Of a stretch of 64,000 bases of DNA, positions 18,947 through 28,614 are shown one piece after another (position 1 is the first letter of the stretch; each line of letters begins with the position of its first letter). The stretch lies in contig NZ_CP052859.1 in the NCBI RefSeq assembly GCF_012935695.1, forward strand, positions 6,407,781 to 6,471,780, written 5' to 3'. The position numbers were made by a program, and so were the translations under genes. Below the pieces are notes generated by a model that ran no database searches, was not told the origin of the DNA, and saw only the letters and a list, made by a program, of their open reading frames with translations. The stretch is from Pseudomonas sp. ADAK18. Its GTDB lineage: Bacteria > Pseudomonadota > Gammaproteobacteria > Pseudomonadales > Pseudomonadaceae.

Positions 18947-19255
18947 ATGAACCTCGAACACCTCACCGAACGCCTGCATCGCATTCGCGATAACAACGAC
19001 TGGAAGCAATTCCACAGCCCGAAAAACCTGGCCATGGCCGCCAGTGTGGAAATGTCCGAACTGGTGGAGATTTTCCAGTGGCTGAGCGAAGACCAGTCGC
19101 GCCAGTTACCGGCAGACAAGCTCGCGCATGCCGGCCAGGAAGTCGGTGACATCGTGCTGTATCTCCTGCTGCTGTGCAGCGAACTGGGGCTGGACATGGA
19201 TCAAGTCGTGCGCGCCAAGCTGGCTGACAGCGAACGGCGGTTTACCCATGAGTGA
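18947..19255 (+). CDS. MazG-like nucleotide pyrophosphohydrolase
   Basis: This 102-residue, all-helical protein shows the MazG metal pattern: E35 and E38 (SVEMSELVE), then E65 and D68 (GQEVGDIV). It is a single-domain member like RS21-C6/dCTPase, which hydrolyses (d)NTPs to monophosphates and pyrophosphate, for housecleaning of odd nucleotides. CAGGAG at 18935-18940 fixes ATG 18947. Its end overlaps the start of the methyltransferase gene by 8 bp, indicating one transcript. Confidence 0.92.
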   Translation: MNLEHLTERLHRIRDNNDWKQFHSPKNLAMAASVEMSELVEIFQWLSEDQSRQLPADKLAHAGQEVGDIVLYLLLLCSELGLDMDQVVRAKLADSERRFTHE

Positions 19256-19997
19256 CCGTCATTTCGACCAGCTTGCTACCCGGTTTGCCGAGAAAATCTA
19301 CGGCGGGGCCAAGGGCGCGATTCGTCTGGCGGTGTTGCAGGCCGATCTTGTTGAAGCGTTGCCGGATCGCCCGCTACGGGTATTGGATATCGGCGCCGGC
19401 CTGGGTCATATGTCGCTGTGGCTGGCCGAACGCGGTCACCAGGTGACCTTGGCCGAGCCCGCTGAGCCGATGCTCGAAGGCGCCCGCCAACGTTTCGCTG
19501 AAGCAGGGCAGGCGGCAACCTTTATCCAGGCGCCCTGGCAGGATCTGCTGGGCCAGCTCACCGAACCCTACGACCTGGTGCTGTGCCATGCGGTGCTGGA
19601 ATGGCTGGCCGACCCTCACGCGATCCTGCCGGTACTGCATCAGTTGACGGTGCCCGGTGGCTGGTTGTCCCTGGCCTTTTACAACCGCGATGCGCTGATT
19701 TACCGCAACCTGCTCAAAGGCCACTTCCGCAAGATGCGCAAGAATGACATGGCCGGCGAAAAACAGAGCCTGACCCCACAACAACCCCTTGATCCTCGGG
19801 AGCTGGCGGCGCAACTAGAGGGTCTGTGGCAGGTCGAAACCCAGAGTGGTGTGCGGGTGTTCCATGACTATATGCCGGTGGAGTTCCAGGCTCGCGCCGA
19901 GCTGCAAGACTTGTTGGAGATGGAGCTCGCTCACCGTCGTCACCCAAGCTTTGCCGGACTTGGGCGTTATTTGCATTGGGTATGCCGTCCGGTTTAA
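19248..19997 (+). CDS. cmoM: tRNA 5-carboxymethoxyuridine methyltransferase
   Basis: The protein has 249 residues with a class I SAM-binding core: VLDIGAGLGHMS (about residues 45-56), an acidic end of strand 2 in LAEPAEPML, and DLVLCHAVLEWL. The whole-protein pattern (FAEKIYGGAKGAIRL, then YMPVEFQARAELQDLLEME) is that of CmoM (formerly SmtA). It methylates cmo5U to mcmo5U at the tRNA wobble position. ATG 19248 overlaps the MazG stop, ruling out the longer frame. Confidence 0.92.
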   Translation: MSDRHFDQLATRFAEKIYGGAKGAIRLAVLQADLVEALPDRPLRVLDIGAGLGHMSLWLAERGHQVTLAEPAEPMLEGARQRFAEAGQAATFIQAPWQDLLGQLTEPYDLVLCHAVLEWLADPHAILPVLHQLTVPGGWLSLAFYNRDALIYRNLLKGHFRKMRKNDMAGEKQSLTPQQPLDPRELAAQLEGLWQVETQSGVRVFHDYMPVEFQARAELQDLLEMELAHRRHPSFAGLGRYLHWVCRPV

Positions 19998-20021
19998 GCG
20001 GCCCAGTTTGCGGAGATCTAA

Positions 20022-20627
20022 ATGAAGCGCTGTCTTGGATTGATCCTGCTGTCCCTGGGGTTGGGTGCCTGCTCCAGCAACAACCCTTATGTGGCGGCGT
20101 CCAACCCCATGCCGCCAGCCCCTGCGCAGGCGGCCAACACCTTTGACCGCAGCGCCTACCCGGCGCCGATGCGGGACTACGGCGCCTACCGCAACTGGGC
20201 CTGGCTCAACGGCCAATTGCCCGCCGGTACGGCCTGGGCCGATTCGGCGCAAGTGGCAGAGGCCGTCAGCGGTGCGCTGGATCAGCGCGGCTTGCGCCCG
20301 TTGCATGACAACCGTGCGCCCGACCTGCTGGTCAGTGCCGATGTGCGCCTGGAGAAACGCCTGCGTCAGGTCCAGGACGACTACGGTTATGGCTATGGCG
20401 GCTATAACCGCTACGGCAACGGTTACGGCATGTACAACACGGTGCCGGTGGTGCGCACCTATGAAGTGCAGGTCGTGGTGGTGCGGGTCAACCTGTTCGA
20501 CGCCCGCAGCGGTCAGCCGGTGTGGAGCGCCAGTGCCGAAACTGGCAGCCAGGGCAGCCTTAGCGAGCGCGGCGATGCCTTGCGCCAGGCGGTGCAGAAG
20601 GCAATGACTGCCTATCCTCCGAGTTAG
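20022..20627 (+). CDS. DUF4136 lipoprotein (first of a pair)
   Basis: The protein has 201 residues starting with the lipoprotein signal [17 protein letters not shown]. The mature part is of DUF4136 type: [34 protein letters not shown], a Tyr/Gly-rich loop ([16 protein letters not shown]), then [18 protein letters not shown]. The function is unknown; it is anchored in the cell envelope. It is similar in plan to the next gene, so the two probably arose by duplication and share a transcript. Confidence 0.88.
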   Translation: MKRCLGLILLSLGLGACSSNNPYVAASNPMPPAPAQAANTFDRSAYPAPMRDYGAYRNWAWLNGQLPAGTAWADSAQVAEAVSGALDQRGLRPLHDNRAPDLLVSADVRLEKRLRQVQDDYGYGYGGYNRYGNGYGMYNTVPVVRTYEVQVVVVRVNLFDARSGQPVWSASAETGSQGSLSERGDALRQAVQKAMTAYPPS

Positions 20628-20672
20628 CAGCTATTCTCATTTAAAGCTTAGGTCGCCTCTTGGAGAAGAACC

Positions 20673-21230
20673 ATGTTTCGTCGTATCGCGTTGCTTGCTT
20701 TTGTCGTGCTGCTGGGTGGTTGCCAGACCAGCCAGGTCAATCACGATTTTGACGCCAGCCGGGATTTCGCCGCCTACCGCAGTTGGAGCTGGAAAGAACC
20801 GGCCTTGCAGTACCGTCCCGATGATCCACGCATCAAGAGCGACCTCACCGAACAGCGCATCCGTCAGGCGGTCAGCGAGCAACTGGACCAGCGTGGCTTG
20901 CGTCCTGCCGCACCCGGCACCAAGGCTGACCTGAATGTGCAGACCTACCTGATCGTCGAAGACCGCCAGCAACAAGTCACCACCAACTACGGCGGCGCCT
21001 GGGGCGGTCCGTGGAATGGCTACTGGGGCGCACCGATGTACAACGAAACCCGCCTCGTCACCTACAAGGTTGCCACCCTCCAGATTGATTTGCTGGACGG
21101 CAAGGACGGCAAGCTGGTGTGGCGTGGCAGCGATGAGCAGATGCTTAGCAGCACCCCCAGCCCACAAGACCGCAGTGCTGCGATTCGGGCGACGGTGACC
21201 AAGGTGCTTTCCAACTACCCACCGCATTGA
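20673..21230 (+). CDS. DUF4136 lipoprotein (second of a pair)
   Basis: The protein has 185 residues with lipoprotein signal [48 protein letters not shown] and IDLLDGKDGKLVWRGS match the same positions as in the preceding paralogue, while the central loop is Gly/Trp-rich (GGAWGGPWNGYWG) instead of Tyr/Gly-rich. The function is unknown. It is followed by a REP palindrome. Confidence 0.9.
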   Translation: MFRRIALLAFVVLLGGCQTSQVNHDFDASRDFAAYRSWSWKEPALQYRPDDPRIKSDLTEQRIRQAVSEQLDQRGLRPAAPGTKADLNVQTYLIVEDRQQQVTTNYGGAWGGPWNGYWGAPMYNETRLVTYKVATLQIDLLDGKDGKLVWRGSDEQMLSSTPSPQDRSAAIRATVTKVLSNYPPH

Positions 21231-21255
21231 TTCCTGAACCCAACGCTAAACCCTA

Positions 21256-21334
21256 GTAGCCGCTGCCGAGGCACGAGGCTGCGATGCGGGCCGCTTCGCA
21301 ACCCATCGCAGCCTCGTGCCTCGGCAGCGGCTAC
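21256..21334. repeat. REP palindrome with 31-bp perfect arms
   Basis: The arm 21256-21286 (GTAGCCGCTGCCGAGGCACG, then AGGCTGCGATG) is perfectly complementary to 21304-21334. It lies between the DUF4136 pair and tadG and is the cleanest example of this REP class in the window. Confidence 0.92.
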
Positions 21335-21466
21335 AACAGCTCGTTCTTATTCCCTCCGCCAGTCGCCTTCGTGGCGACTGGCCAGCGTACCCTCCAGCCC
21401 TTGTCTACACTGACTTTCAACACAGGAGAGTAAGCGCTCGGCCGCGTGCCGAGAAAGGAGTGCCTG

Positions 21467-23461
21467 ATGTCTCCCAGACGTGGATATTCCAGGCAACGCG
21501 GTGTCATTGGCCTAGTGGCCGTCGGCACCTTGGCGTTGGCACTGGTGTGCATGTTGTTGGTGGTGGACAGCGGGCGTTTGTATCTGGAAAAGCGCAAGTT
21601 GCAGGGTGTGGCGGATACCGCAGCGCTTGAGGCGGTCGGCCGCAAGGGCAATTGTCTCAGTGGTTTGAGCGCGGCGGGTTACGCGTCTCAGAGTGTGGCA
21701 CGCAATAGCTTTGTGGTCGGCAGCGGTAATACTCTGGTGACCACTTGCGGGTCGTTGTTGACCAATGCCACGGGTATGCGCACCTTTGTCGCGAATCCGG
21801 CTCTGTCATCGGCCATTCAGGTGGTGGTTGCGAAAAGTGTTACGACCAGCCTGGCCGGGGCGGTCTGGAACTTGGTGTCGGGCAAGTCCCTCAATCTCAC
21901 TACGTCGTTGTCGGCCAAGGCGGTCGCGGCCACTCCTATAGCTTCATCGGCCCAGCTGAGCATCAGTAGCACGCTGGCCAGTGTCAACACGGCCTCTGCC
22001 AGTCTGTTGAATCCGCTGTTCTCTGGTTTGCTGGGAGGGAGTGTCAACCTGAGTGTTGCGGGTTGGAATGGCCTGCTCAACACCAATATCAGCCTGCTGA
22101 GCTACCTCAACCAACTGGCACTCAACCTGGGTGTGGCTGCGGGCAACTACACGCAGTTGCTCAACACCAGTGTGACTGCCACACAGTTGATTCAGGCCGC
22201 CATCACCGTGCTGACCGCCAATGGCGCGACGGCCGATGTGCTGACCGCCTTGGGCAGCCTGCAGGTTGCGGCCATCAATCAGGCGCCACTGACCCTCGGC
22301 AGCATTTTGCAATTGCAGACGGGGACGACGGCGGCGGCGCTGAATGCCAACCTACAGGTGTTCCAGCTGATTCAGGGCGTGGTGCAACTGTCTAACAGTC
22401 AGAGCGCGGTGGCGGCGACGTTGCCTGTCAGTCTGTTGGGGCTGGCCAACATTACTACTCAGGTCAAGGTTATTGAGCCGCCGCAATTGTCAGCGATTGG
22501 TGATCCGGCCTTGGCGGCGGCGAATCCGTTGGGACCGAACAGAATTTATGTGCGCACGGCCCAACTGCGTACCGAGGTGACGGTGAGTTTGCCGGTATTG
22601 TCCAGTTTGTCGGGGCTGACGACTGCGGTGAATAGCCTGGTGGCACCCCTGACACCGGTGCTCAACGGTTTGTTAAGCCTGAACCTGGTGACCACCCTGA
22701 GTTCGGCGCTTTGCCTGCTGGGGGCCGGATGCCAACAGCTGGATGTGTTGGCGCTGCCCTCATCGTTGTCCATCAATGTCGTGCTGGATGTCGCGGGTGC
22801 CGAGAGCTACGTCACCGCATACAGTTGCCCCACGGGAACTGTCGGTACCAAGAGCCTGACAGTGACTACCAAGACCGCCCTGGCTTCGTTGAATATCGGC
22901 AGTATCACCAACGCATTTTCCAACTCGACACCGATGACGGTAGCGCCCCTGCCGCTGATTGATATTGGCACCAAGACCTGTCACCAGATACTCGGCATTG
23001 GCAGCTGCGGCGCGCGGGTGCCTTTTGCCGGCGGTGGTATAGGCCTCGTCGTCAACAGCCCGATTGCCAGCAACCAGGGCCAAACGGGCGGCCAAAATCT
23101 AGTGTTTTCCAGCACTACGCCGTTTGCCATGCCACCCAACGTCGGGCTGCCTCCTGCCTACCAGGCGGCAAACTCGGCGACGAATCTGGCCGCCAGTCTT
23201 TCCGGTACATTAAGCGGTATCAACCTGACGGCCTATCAACCCGTGGGCAATAACCCGCTGGGCGCTCTCATTACCAATACGGTCTCGTTGCTCAGTGGTG
23301 TCAGCAGCATCGTGATACCTGCAATCACCTCCCTCCTGAGCTCGCTGCTGGACCCGCTGATCAACAACCTGCTGAACAACCTGGGCATTAGCCTGGTGAA
23401 CGTGAACGTCGGCGCCAACCTGACTTGCGGCCAGACCGGGGAAGCGTATCTGGTGATTTAA
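21467..23461 (+). CDS. tadG: TadG-like Flp pilus assembly protein
   Basis: The protein has 664 residues. The N-terminus (RQRGVIGLVAVGTLALALV, then VDSGRLYLEKRKLQGVADTAALEAVGR) is the TadG/TadE-like Flp pilus assembly segment with a single membrane anchor. The rest is a long Ser/Thr/Leu/Asn-rich periplasmic domain. I do not see a DxSxS MIDAS motif, so the von Willebrand domain of some TadG proteins seems absent. It may help anchor or stabilise the pilus machinery. AAAGGAG fixes ATG 21467. Its stop overlaps that of pprA on the other strand. Confidence 0.85.
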   Translation: MSPRRGYSRQRGVIGLVAVGTLALALVCMLLVVDSGRLYLEKRKLQGVADTAALEAVGRKGNCLSGLSAAGYASQSVARNSFVVGSGNTLVTTCGSLLTNATGMRTFVANPALSSAIQVVVAKSVTTSLAGAVWNLVSGKSLNLTTSLSAKAVAATPIASSAQLSISSTLASVNTASASLLNPLFSGLLGGSVNLSVAGWNGLLNTNISLLSYLNQLALNLGVAAGNYTQLLNTSVTATQLIQAAITVLTANGATADVLTALGSLQVAAINQAPLTLGSILQLQTGTTAAALNANLQVFQLIQGVVQLSNSQSAVAATLPVSLLGLANITTQVKVIEPPQLSAIGDPALAAANPLGPNRIYVRTAQLRTEVTVSLPVLSSLSGLTTAVNSLVAPLTPVLNGLLSLNLVTTLSSALCLLGAGCQQLDVLALPSSLSINVVLDVAGAESYVTAYSCPTGTVGTKSLTVTTKTALASLNIGSITNAFSNSTPMTVAPLPLIDIGTKTCHQILGIGSCGARVPFAGGGIGLVVNSPIASNQGQTGGQNLVFSSTTPFAMPPNVGLPPAYQAANSATNLAASLSGTLSGINLTAYQPVGNNPLGALITNTVSLLSGVSSIVIPAITSLLSSLLDPLINNLLNNLGISLVNVNVGANLTCGQTGEAYLVI

Positions 23462-26202
23462 GCGTCAGCCGAAATGGGCAACTCCACACAAAACCTCGCC
23501 CCATGCTCCCCATTGGCGACACTCAACCGTCCCCCCATGTTTTCCACAATTCCATAGCTCACCGACAACCCCAACCCCGTCCCCACACCAATCGGCTTGG
23601 TGGTGAAAAACGGTTCGAAAATCCGCTCCAGCAAACGCGGATCAATGCCGCCGCCGTTATCTTCCACCCAGATCCGTACATGGCGGCTGTCATGTTCGGT
23701 GTGTACCGAGATCCACGGCTGGAAGGTTCGGTCGTTTTCACGTTTGCTCAGCAAGGCGTCGCGGGCGTTGACCATCAGGTTGATCAGCACCTGTTCCAAC
23801 TGGTCGACATAGCCGTTGACCTGCACCGCAACGTCCTGCGCGGTGATGCGCAGGTCGACGCCTTTGCCGCGCATGCCTTCCACCAGCAGGGCGAGGGTGC
23901 CCTCCACAGCCTGGGCCGGGTCGAAGGGTTGTTGCTCGACCTCCGAGCGACGCCCGAACACTCGCATATGGTCCACGATCCGCGCTGCCCGCTGGACCTG
24001 GGCATCAATGCGCTGGAGTTTTTCCGTGAGGTAGTCGACCTGTACATCGCCGTTGCCCAGGCGCTTGAGCACATTGACGACCGCCATGCGCATCACGTTC
24101 AGTGGCTGGTTGATCTCGTGGGCAAGGCCGGTGGCCATTTCGCCAAGGGTGGCCATTTTTGCGCTTTGGGTGAGTTGCTGCTGGGAGCGGCGCACTTCGG
24201 TGTTGTCACGGCCCACGGCCTGGACTTCCTGCAACTGGCCGTGCTCGTCGAATACGCCACGGTCGGACCAGACCCACCAGGCATGTTCGCGCCCAGGCAG
24301 TTGCAGGCTGATCTCGGCGGTGCTGACCGGGAACTCCGGGGTCAATAGGTGGATGCGTTGTACAAACAGTTGGCGTTGTTCTTCCGACAGCCAGTGGCTG
24401 AGGTTCATCCCCGGTAATTGTTCGGGCTGGCACTCCATGTAGTTGGCCAGCGGTGTGTTGCCGAAGGTCAGGGTCAGGTCCGGACGGTAGCGACAGATCA
24501 TCGCCGGAGAGTCTTCCACCAGGATTCGGTAGCGTTCCTCGCTGTCTTTGACCCGTTGTGCGGCCTGGGTCGACTCGGTGACGTCCAGCCACAGGCCGAC
24601 AGCTTCCACCGGCAGTCCGAGGTCGTTGCGTAGCAGCTTGGCTTCGTCCAGCAGCCAGTGGTAATCGCCCTGTTTATCCCGCACCCGGTAGCGACTGCGT
24701 ACGCTGCCTTCGCGCAGCAGTTGGCGGGTGCGCTCGAAGTACAGGTCACGGTCTTCGGGGTGGACCCACTCCACCAGGCTGTCGTGGGTAGCCTCCGCCA
24801 GTGTCCAGCCGAGCAGGGGCAGCAGGCTGTCGCTGTAAAACGCCGGGTGCAGGGCGCCGTTCACATAGCGCTGCACGTAGATCACCGCCGGTGAGCTGGC
24901 AATCAGATTGTCCAGCCGGGCATGGGCGGCCGCAGCTTGCAGTTGCTGGTTCTTGATGTCGCTGATGTCGAGCATGAAACCGATGCATCGCCGGCTTTCA
25001 CCGCCGCCCAGGACCTGGCCCTGGACGCGGTACCAGATCGGCAGCTCGGCGGCATCGGTACGTTGCAGGCGCACGCTGGTCAGCAATGGTTTGCCCAGGG
25101 CTTGTAGGTCCTGGAGGCGGCTATGGAGTTCCTGACGGTCGGCGGGGTGGATCAGGTTCAGCCAGGTGGCCAGGGACAGGCGAGTCGGACCGTCCTCCAG
25201 GCTCAGGCTGCGCATGAGCTGGGGGGCCAGCTGGATGTCTGTGGTGGGCAGCAACTCCCACCAGCCCGTTCCGAGCAGGCCTTGCAGGGCTTCCAGGCGC
25301 TCCAGTTGCTGGTGGTGACGTTGCTCGCGCAAGCGCCCGAGCAACGGTGCGGCCAAGGCTGCAGTGAGGTTCAGCCAGTCGCGTTCACTGGTCTGTTGCT
25401 GGCCGGTGTAGAACCCGCACAGCAGCCACGCGGCGACGCCCTGACCGTCCCGGTAAGGCACCAGGAATCCGTCGGCATTGCCAAACACACTGTGCAAGCG
25501 TGGGTGCTCGCTGCGCCCCTGGCCTACATGCAGGCTCAGCGACGTATTGCCGTTGACGCTGTCCAGACAGGTGCCCAAGCGTTGCCCGGTTTGCCACAGC
25601 GTAGGGGCATCATGGGCGGCGTACTGGCTGTAAATCAGCCAGCCTTGATCTTGCTGATCCAGCAGGGCGAAGGCAACACAGGGAATATGCCAACGCTGGG
25701 CCAGGCTGCGCAGGTGTTCGTTGAATACCTCCGGCAGGCGGGAGAGGCTGCAGACCCGCAGCTGCTCGCTCATCTGGCTGGTGAGTTGATGATTTTGTTC
25801 GCGGTCTTGCGATGCTTGGCGGCCGTTGAGCAAGTCGCCGATGTCCAGCGCTCGCAACAGCCAGCCGTCGCTGTGGGGCTCGATCACGCCCCGGGTATGC
25901 AGGACTTGTCCGGCGGCGCCATGGAAGTCCAGGTCCAGGCTGTGGCGTTGCCAATCCGCCGGAATACCTTCAACCACCAGCGCACTGTGGGTGCACAGCA
26001 GATCGCGCAGCCATGGCGTGGGGTCACGGGTGAGGTGTTGGGCCAACTGTTGGCGCAATGTGCCACCGATATGCAGGACACGGCCTTGATTGTCCAACTG
26101 CAGCTGCAAACCGGCGGCGGGCTGAACAGGATAGATGATGTCTGGGGGCTGGGCGCTGCTGCGGCCGAGCAGGCGCCCGAAGAGCCTGTCCCCCGAGGTC
26201 AA
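23458..26202 (-). CDS. pprA: PAS-domain sensor histidine kinase
   Basis: The protein has 914 residues. A long N-terminal region with a GAF-like segment is followed by PAS-like domains at about residues 270-640. The kinase core is [11 protein letters not shown] (H695), [11 protein letters not shown] (N box), [10 protein letters not shown] and [10 protein letters not shown]. No membrane segment is obvious, so it is probably a soluble sensor. In P. aeruginosa PprA pairs with PprB, encoded nearby, to control Tad pili and adhesins. The frame starts at TTG 26202, overlapping the TadE/F stop (TTGA), with a weak ribosome binding site; the start is uncertain. The signal sensed is unknown. Confidence 0.88.
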   Translation of the reverse strand: MTSGDRLFGRLLGRSSAQPPDIIYPVQPAAGLQLQLDNQGRVLHIGGTLRQQLAQHLTRDPTPWLRDLLCTHSALVVEGIPADWQRHSLDLDFHGAAGQVLHTRGVIEPHSDGWLLRALDIGDLLNGRQASQDREQNHQLTSQMSEQLRVCSLSRLPEVFNEHLRSLAQRWHIPCVAFALLDQQDQGWLIYSQYAAHDAPTLWQTGQRLGTCLDSVNGNTSLSLHVGQGRSEHPRLHSVFGNADGFLVPYRDGQGVAAWLLCGFYTGQQQTSERDWLNLTAALAAPLLGRLREQRHHQQLERLEALQGLLGTGWWELLPTTDIQLAPQLMRSLSLEDGPTRLSLATWLNLIHPADRQELHSRLQDLQALGKPLLTSVRLQRTDAAELPIWYRVQGQVLGGGESRRCIGFMLDISDIKNQQLQAAAAHARLDNLIASSPAVIYVQRYVNGALHPAFYSDSLLPLLGWTLAEATHDSLVEWVHPEDRDLYFERTRQLLREGSVRSRYRVRDKQGDYHWLLDEAKLLRNDLGLPVEAVGLWLDVTESTQAAQRVKDSEERYRILVEDSPAMICRYRPDLTLTFGNTPLANYMECQPEQLPGMNLSHWLSEEQRQLFVQRIHLLTPEFPVSTAEISLQLPGREHAWWVWSDRGVFDEHGQLQEVQAVGRDNTEVRRSQQQLTQSAKMATLGEMATGLAHEINQPLNVMRMAVVNVLKRLGNGDVQVDYLTEKLQRIDAQVQRAARIVDHMRVFGRRSEVEQQPFDPAQAVEGTLALLVEGMRGKGVDLRITAQDVAVQVNGYVDQLEQVLINLMVNARDALLSKRENDRTFQPWISVHTEHDSRHVRIWVEDNGGGIDPRLLERIFEPFFTTKPIGVGTGLGLSVSYGIVENMGGRLSVANGEHGARFCVELPISADA

Positions 26203-26636
26203 AATTGCAGGCTCGATTGGGCTTTTAGATTGACCGGCAATTGCGGCACGGTGCCGATACCCGGCAAGACCATGAACGGCAGCACGCCTTTGAGATTGAC
26301 CGACGGATAACTGACCTGCACCGTCAGTACGCTGCCGTTGTAGGTCGAGGTGACATAGCTGGGGTCGAACTTGAAGGCCGCAGGAATCCAGCCCAGATTG
26401 GCCTGCGCGGCGGCCACAGCCGCGTTCCTTACCAGCGTAGGGTAGTTTTGCGCGGTGGGATCTACTCCTACACCAATACGCACGCCTTGTGCAGCGGCCT
26501 GGTTGAATGACTGCAACAACAACAGCGGCAGGCTATAGCTGACCATCCCGTAAAACACGGCGAAAAAAATCACGAAGATCACGGCGAACTCAATCGCGAC
26601 GACACCTTTTTGCTTACTAGGGAGGCTTGTTTTCAT
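26199..26636 (-). CDS. TadE/TadF-type pseudopilin
   Basis: The protein has 145 residues. KQKGVVAIEFAVIFVIFF shows a prepilin-like site with G11 before V12 and glutamate at +5 (E16), as in TadE/TadF proteins processed by the Flp prepilin peptidase. The C-terminal domain is short and periplasmic. I prefer ATG 26636, since the ATG 27 bases earlier adds a non-conserved stretch; the ribosome binding site is poor for both. It overlaps pprA by 4 bp and lies back to back with fppA. Confidence 0.85.
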   Translation of the reverse strand: MKTSLPSKQKGVVAIEFAVIFVIFFAVFYGMVSYSLPLLLLQSFNQAAAQGVRIGVGVDPTAQNYPTLVRNAAVAAAQANLGWIPAAFKFDPSYVTSTYNGSVLTVQVSYPSVNLKGVLPFMVLPGIGTVPQLPVNLKAQSSLQF

Positions 26637-26708
26637 CGCCACGTCTACCCTGAGTGCTACCACTTGATATCAGCATAGAATCAATCAGCCAAAAGGGATG
26701 TTTTTTAC

Positions 26709-27182
26709 GTGATCCAGGGTGTTGTTATTTTCCTTTGGTTATTCCTCTGTGCAGTGCAGGACGCGCGTCAGCGTCAGATCGCCAATCGGCTGACACTGGG
26801 TGTGGCGTTGCTAGCGCTGATCTATTTGTTCTGGAGTGGAACCACCTGGCTGGGGGCCTCTGTGGCTCAAGGCTTGGGGGCGTTTGCCCTGGCGTTGCTG
26901 CTGACCCTGCCGGGGTACGCGCTGGGACGCCTGGGGGCGGGCGATGTGAAGCTGTTGGCGACCCTTGGCCTGGCAACGGACTCGACGTATGTGCTGTTGT
27001 CGCTGATCGGGTCGGCTGTGGCCAATGTCCTGTGGTTGATACTCGCGCCCAGGCTATGGCCGCTTATGGGTCAAGGGCTTACACAACGACTGGGATATTT
27101 GGCTCCTGGAGCGTCAACTAAACTACCTTTTGCGCCCTTTCTTTTGATGGGCTTCGGCTTCGCCTGGTTTTGGATCCACTAA
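26709..27182 (+). CDS. fppA: Flp prepilin peptidase (A24)
   Basis: The protein has 157 residues, mostly membrane-embedded. The two catalytic aspartates of the A24 family are visible: D18 (CAVQDARQRQIANRLT) and D79 in LGAGDVKLL (GxGD). It lacks the N-terminal methyltransferase domain of PilD, as FppA/TadV proteins do. It should cleave the Flp pilin and TadE/F pseudopilins at the inner membrane. It starts at GTG 26709, 72 bp from the divergent TadE/F gene. Confidence 0.95.
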   Translation: MIQGVVIFLWLFLCAVQDARQRQIANRLTLGVALLALIYLFWSGTTWLGASVAQGLGAFALALLLTLPGYALGRLGAGDVKLLATLGLATDSTYVLLSLIGSAVANVLWLILAPRLWPLMGQGLTQRLGYLAPGASTKLPFAPFLLMGFGFAWFWIH

Positions 27183-27307
27183 TCGGCATACCCACCTATC
27201 GCTATGTACATAGTCGGAAAGTAGGCTACGTTTATTCATGTAGCTGTGTGGGAAACGTCGTCGGAAAGGATAGGTCAATCTTTGGCTTGCCAGGCATGGA
27301 GTAACGC

Positions 27308-28090
27308 GTGAACAAGCTTACATCTTCGGTAAAAGTGCTCGTGGTCGACGATCAACCGCTGATCGTGGAAGAGCTTTGCGAATTTCTTGAAAGCAGCGGT
27401 TATCGTTGCGTCCCTTGTGAGTCCAGCCAACAGGCCTTGAAGCGTTTCAGCGAAGACGCCGAGATCGGTCTGGTGCTGTGTGACCTGCATATGCCGGAGA
27501 TGGATGGCATCGAGTTGGTCCAGGCGCTGCAACGGGTGGCAGGCAAGGCTCGAGCGTTTGAGGCCATCATGCTGACCGGTCGTGCCGACAAGCAGGATGT
27601 GATCAAGGCCCTGCGTGCCGGCATCGCTGACTACTACCAGAAACCCATTAACCTTGAAGAGTTGCTCGAAGGCCTACAGCGCCAGGAGGCCGCGTTGGCG
27701 GATCGGCAAAAAAGCGTGCATCTGGGGAATTTGAACCAGAAGCTGCAATACCTTTCCGACTCCATCAACGATCTTTACCAGGACCTGGACAAGGTCCGTC
27801 GCAGCCCGGCACCCGCGTCGTCGGAAGTCGAGGGTGAAGCGGCTGCCGAAGGGGTGGAAATGCCAGCGATCTTCAATCAGTTGTCGCCTCGGCAATTGGA
27901 TGTTGCCCGGCTGGTTGGCAAGGGTCAGACCAACTATCAGATTGCCTGTGAATTGGGGATCACTGAAAACACCGTCAAACTCTATGTGTCCCAGGTGTTG
28001 CGCCTGACCCACATGCATAACCGCACCCAGTTGGCCTTGGCGCTATCGCCTAACAACTCAGCCATGCGTCAGCGGGTGACCGCGCACTAA
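27308..28090 (+). CDS. pprB: Response regulator PprB (REC-LuxR)
   Basis: The protein has 260 residues. The receiver domain has VLVVDDQP, phosphoacceptor D59 in LVLCDLHMPEMDG, MLTGRA and YYQKPIN. A coiled linker at about 125-170 leads to a LuxR-type HTH (SPRQLDVARLVGKGQTNYQI, then GITENTVKLYVSQVL). In P. aeruginosa PprB activates the tad/flp genes and other adhesins. The start is GTG 27308 with GGAG 7 bp upstream; codon 1 reads as Met. About 125 bp separate it from fppA, including the short palindrome CTATGTACATAG. Confidence 0.93.
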   Translation: MNKLTSSVKVLVVDDQPLIVEELCEFLESSGYRCVPCESSQQALKRFSEDAEIGLVLCDLHMPEMDGIELVQALQRVAGKARAFEAIMLTGRADKQDVIKALRAGIADYYQKPINLEELLEGLQRQEAALADRQKSVHLGNLNQKLQYLSDSINDLYQDLDKVRRSPAPASSEVEGEAAAEGVEMPAIFNQLSPRQLDVARLVGKGQTNYQIACELGITENTVKLYVSQVLRLTHMHNRTQLALALSPNNSAMRQRVTAH

Positions 28091-28104
28091 GCTATGTCGT
28101 TTCC

Positions 28105-28262
28105 TGTAGTCGCGTGCCTCGGCAGCGGCTGCAGGGCTATGCCGATCACCTGTAGCCGCTGGCGCAGCCTGCGATCGGCTGCGCAGCAGTCGTCAGGTCT
28201 TGAAACCGCCGAAGGTCCTGCGGCTCTTATCGCAGCCTCGTGCCTCGGCAGCGGCTACAACG
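28105..28262. repeat. REP cluster after pprB
   Basis: This gene-free region contains GTGCCTCGGCAGCGGCTGCA (about 28115) and a second direct copy GTGCCTCGGCAGCGGCTAC (about 28240), with the inverted TGTAGCCGCTGGCGCAGCCT (about 28151) between. It is a mosaic of the REP class seen at 21256-21334 and separates the convergent pprB and DUF3613 genes. Confidence 0.8.
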
Positions 28263-28323
28263 GGCCAAATGTATGACCTGACAGGGCTCTTGCCTGGTAA
28301 AGGTCCCGGCGATATGCCATCGA

Positions 28324-28596
28324 TTAATGACTCCCTCCTGACGTGTCTCCCCCGGCTTTTTGATCAAAGTATTCCGGGATCGGATGCTTATTGCTGTCCA
28401 GCCAACGCTGCATGGCTTGTTCGCGTTCGGCGGGAGTGGTTTTCTGCGTGATCAGTGACGCCGCTTGCCCGTCGATCTGCAACGTCAACCAGTTTTCGGT
28501 CTCTTGCTGCTGTGGGGAGGACGGGCCAGGCTCGATGGCCAGTGCGGTCAGTGGCAATGCCAGCAATACGAGACTGGCCAGGTAGTGAACTTTCAT
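28324..28596 (-). CDS. DUF3613 protein of the Tad locus
   Basis: This 90-residue exported protein has a signal peptide (MKVHYLASLVLLALPLTALA, with cleavage after LALA or nearby). The mature core ETENWLTLQIDGQAAS, TPAEREQAMQRWLDSNKHPI and PEYF matches DUF3613, a family found at the end of Pseudomonas tad operons. Its role in pilus assembly is unknown. It lies 18 bp after tadD on the same strand as the last gene of the rcpC operon. Confidence 0.85.
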   Translation of the reverse strand: MKVHYLASLVLLALPLTALAIEPGPSSPQQQETENWLTLQIDGQAASLITQKTTPAEREQAMQRWLDSNKHPIPEYFDQKAGGDTSGGSH

Positions 28597-28614
28597 CGTG
28601 AACTCCTTGAACCC

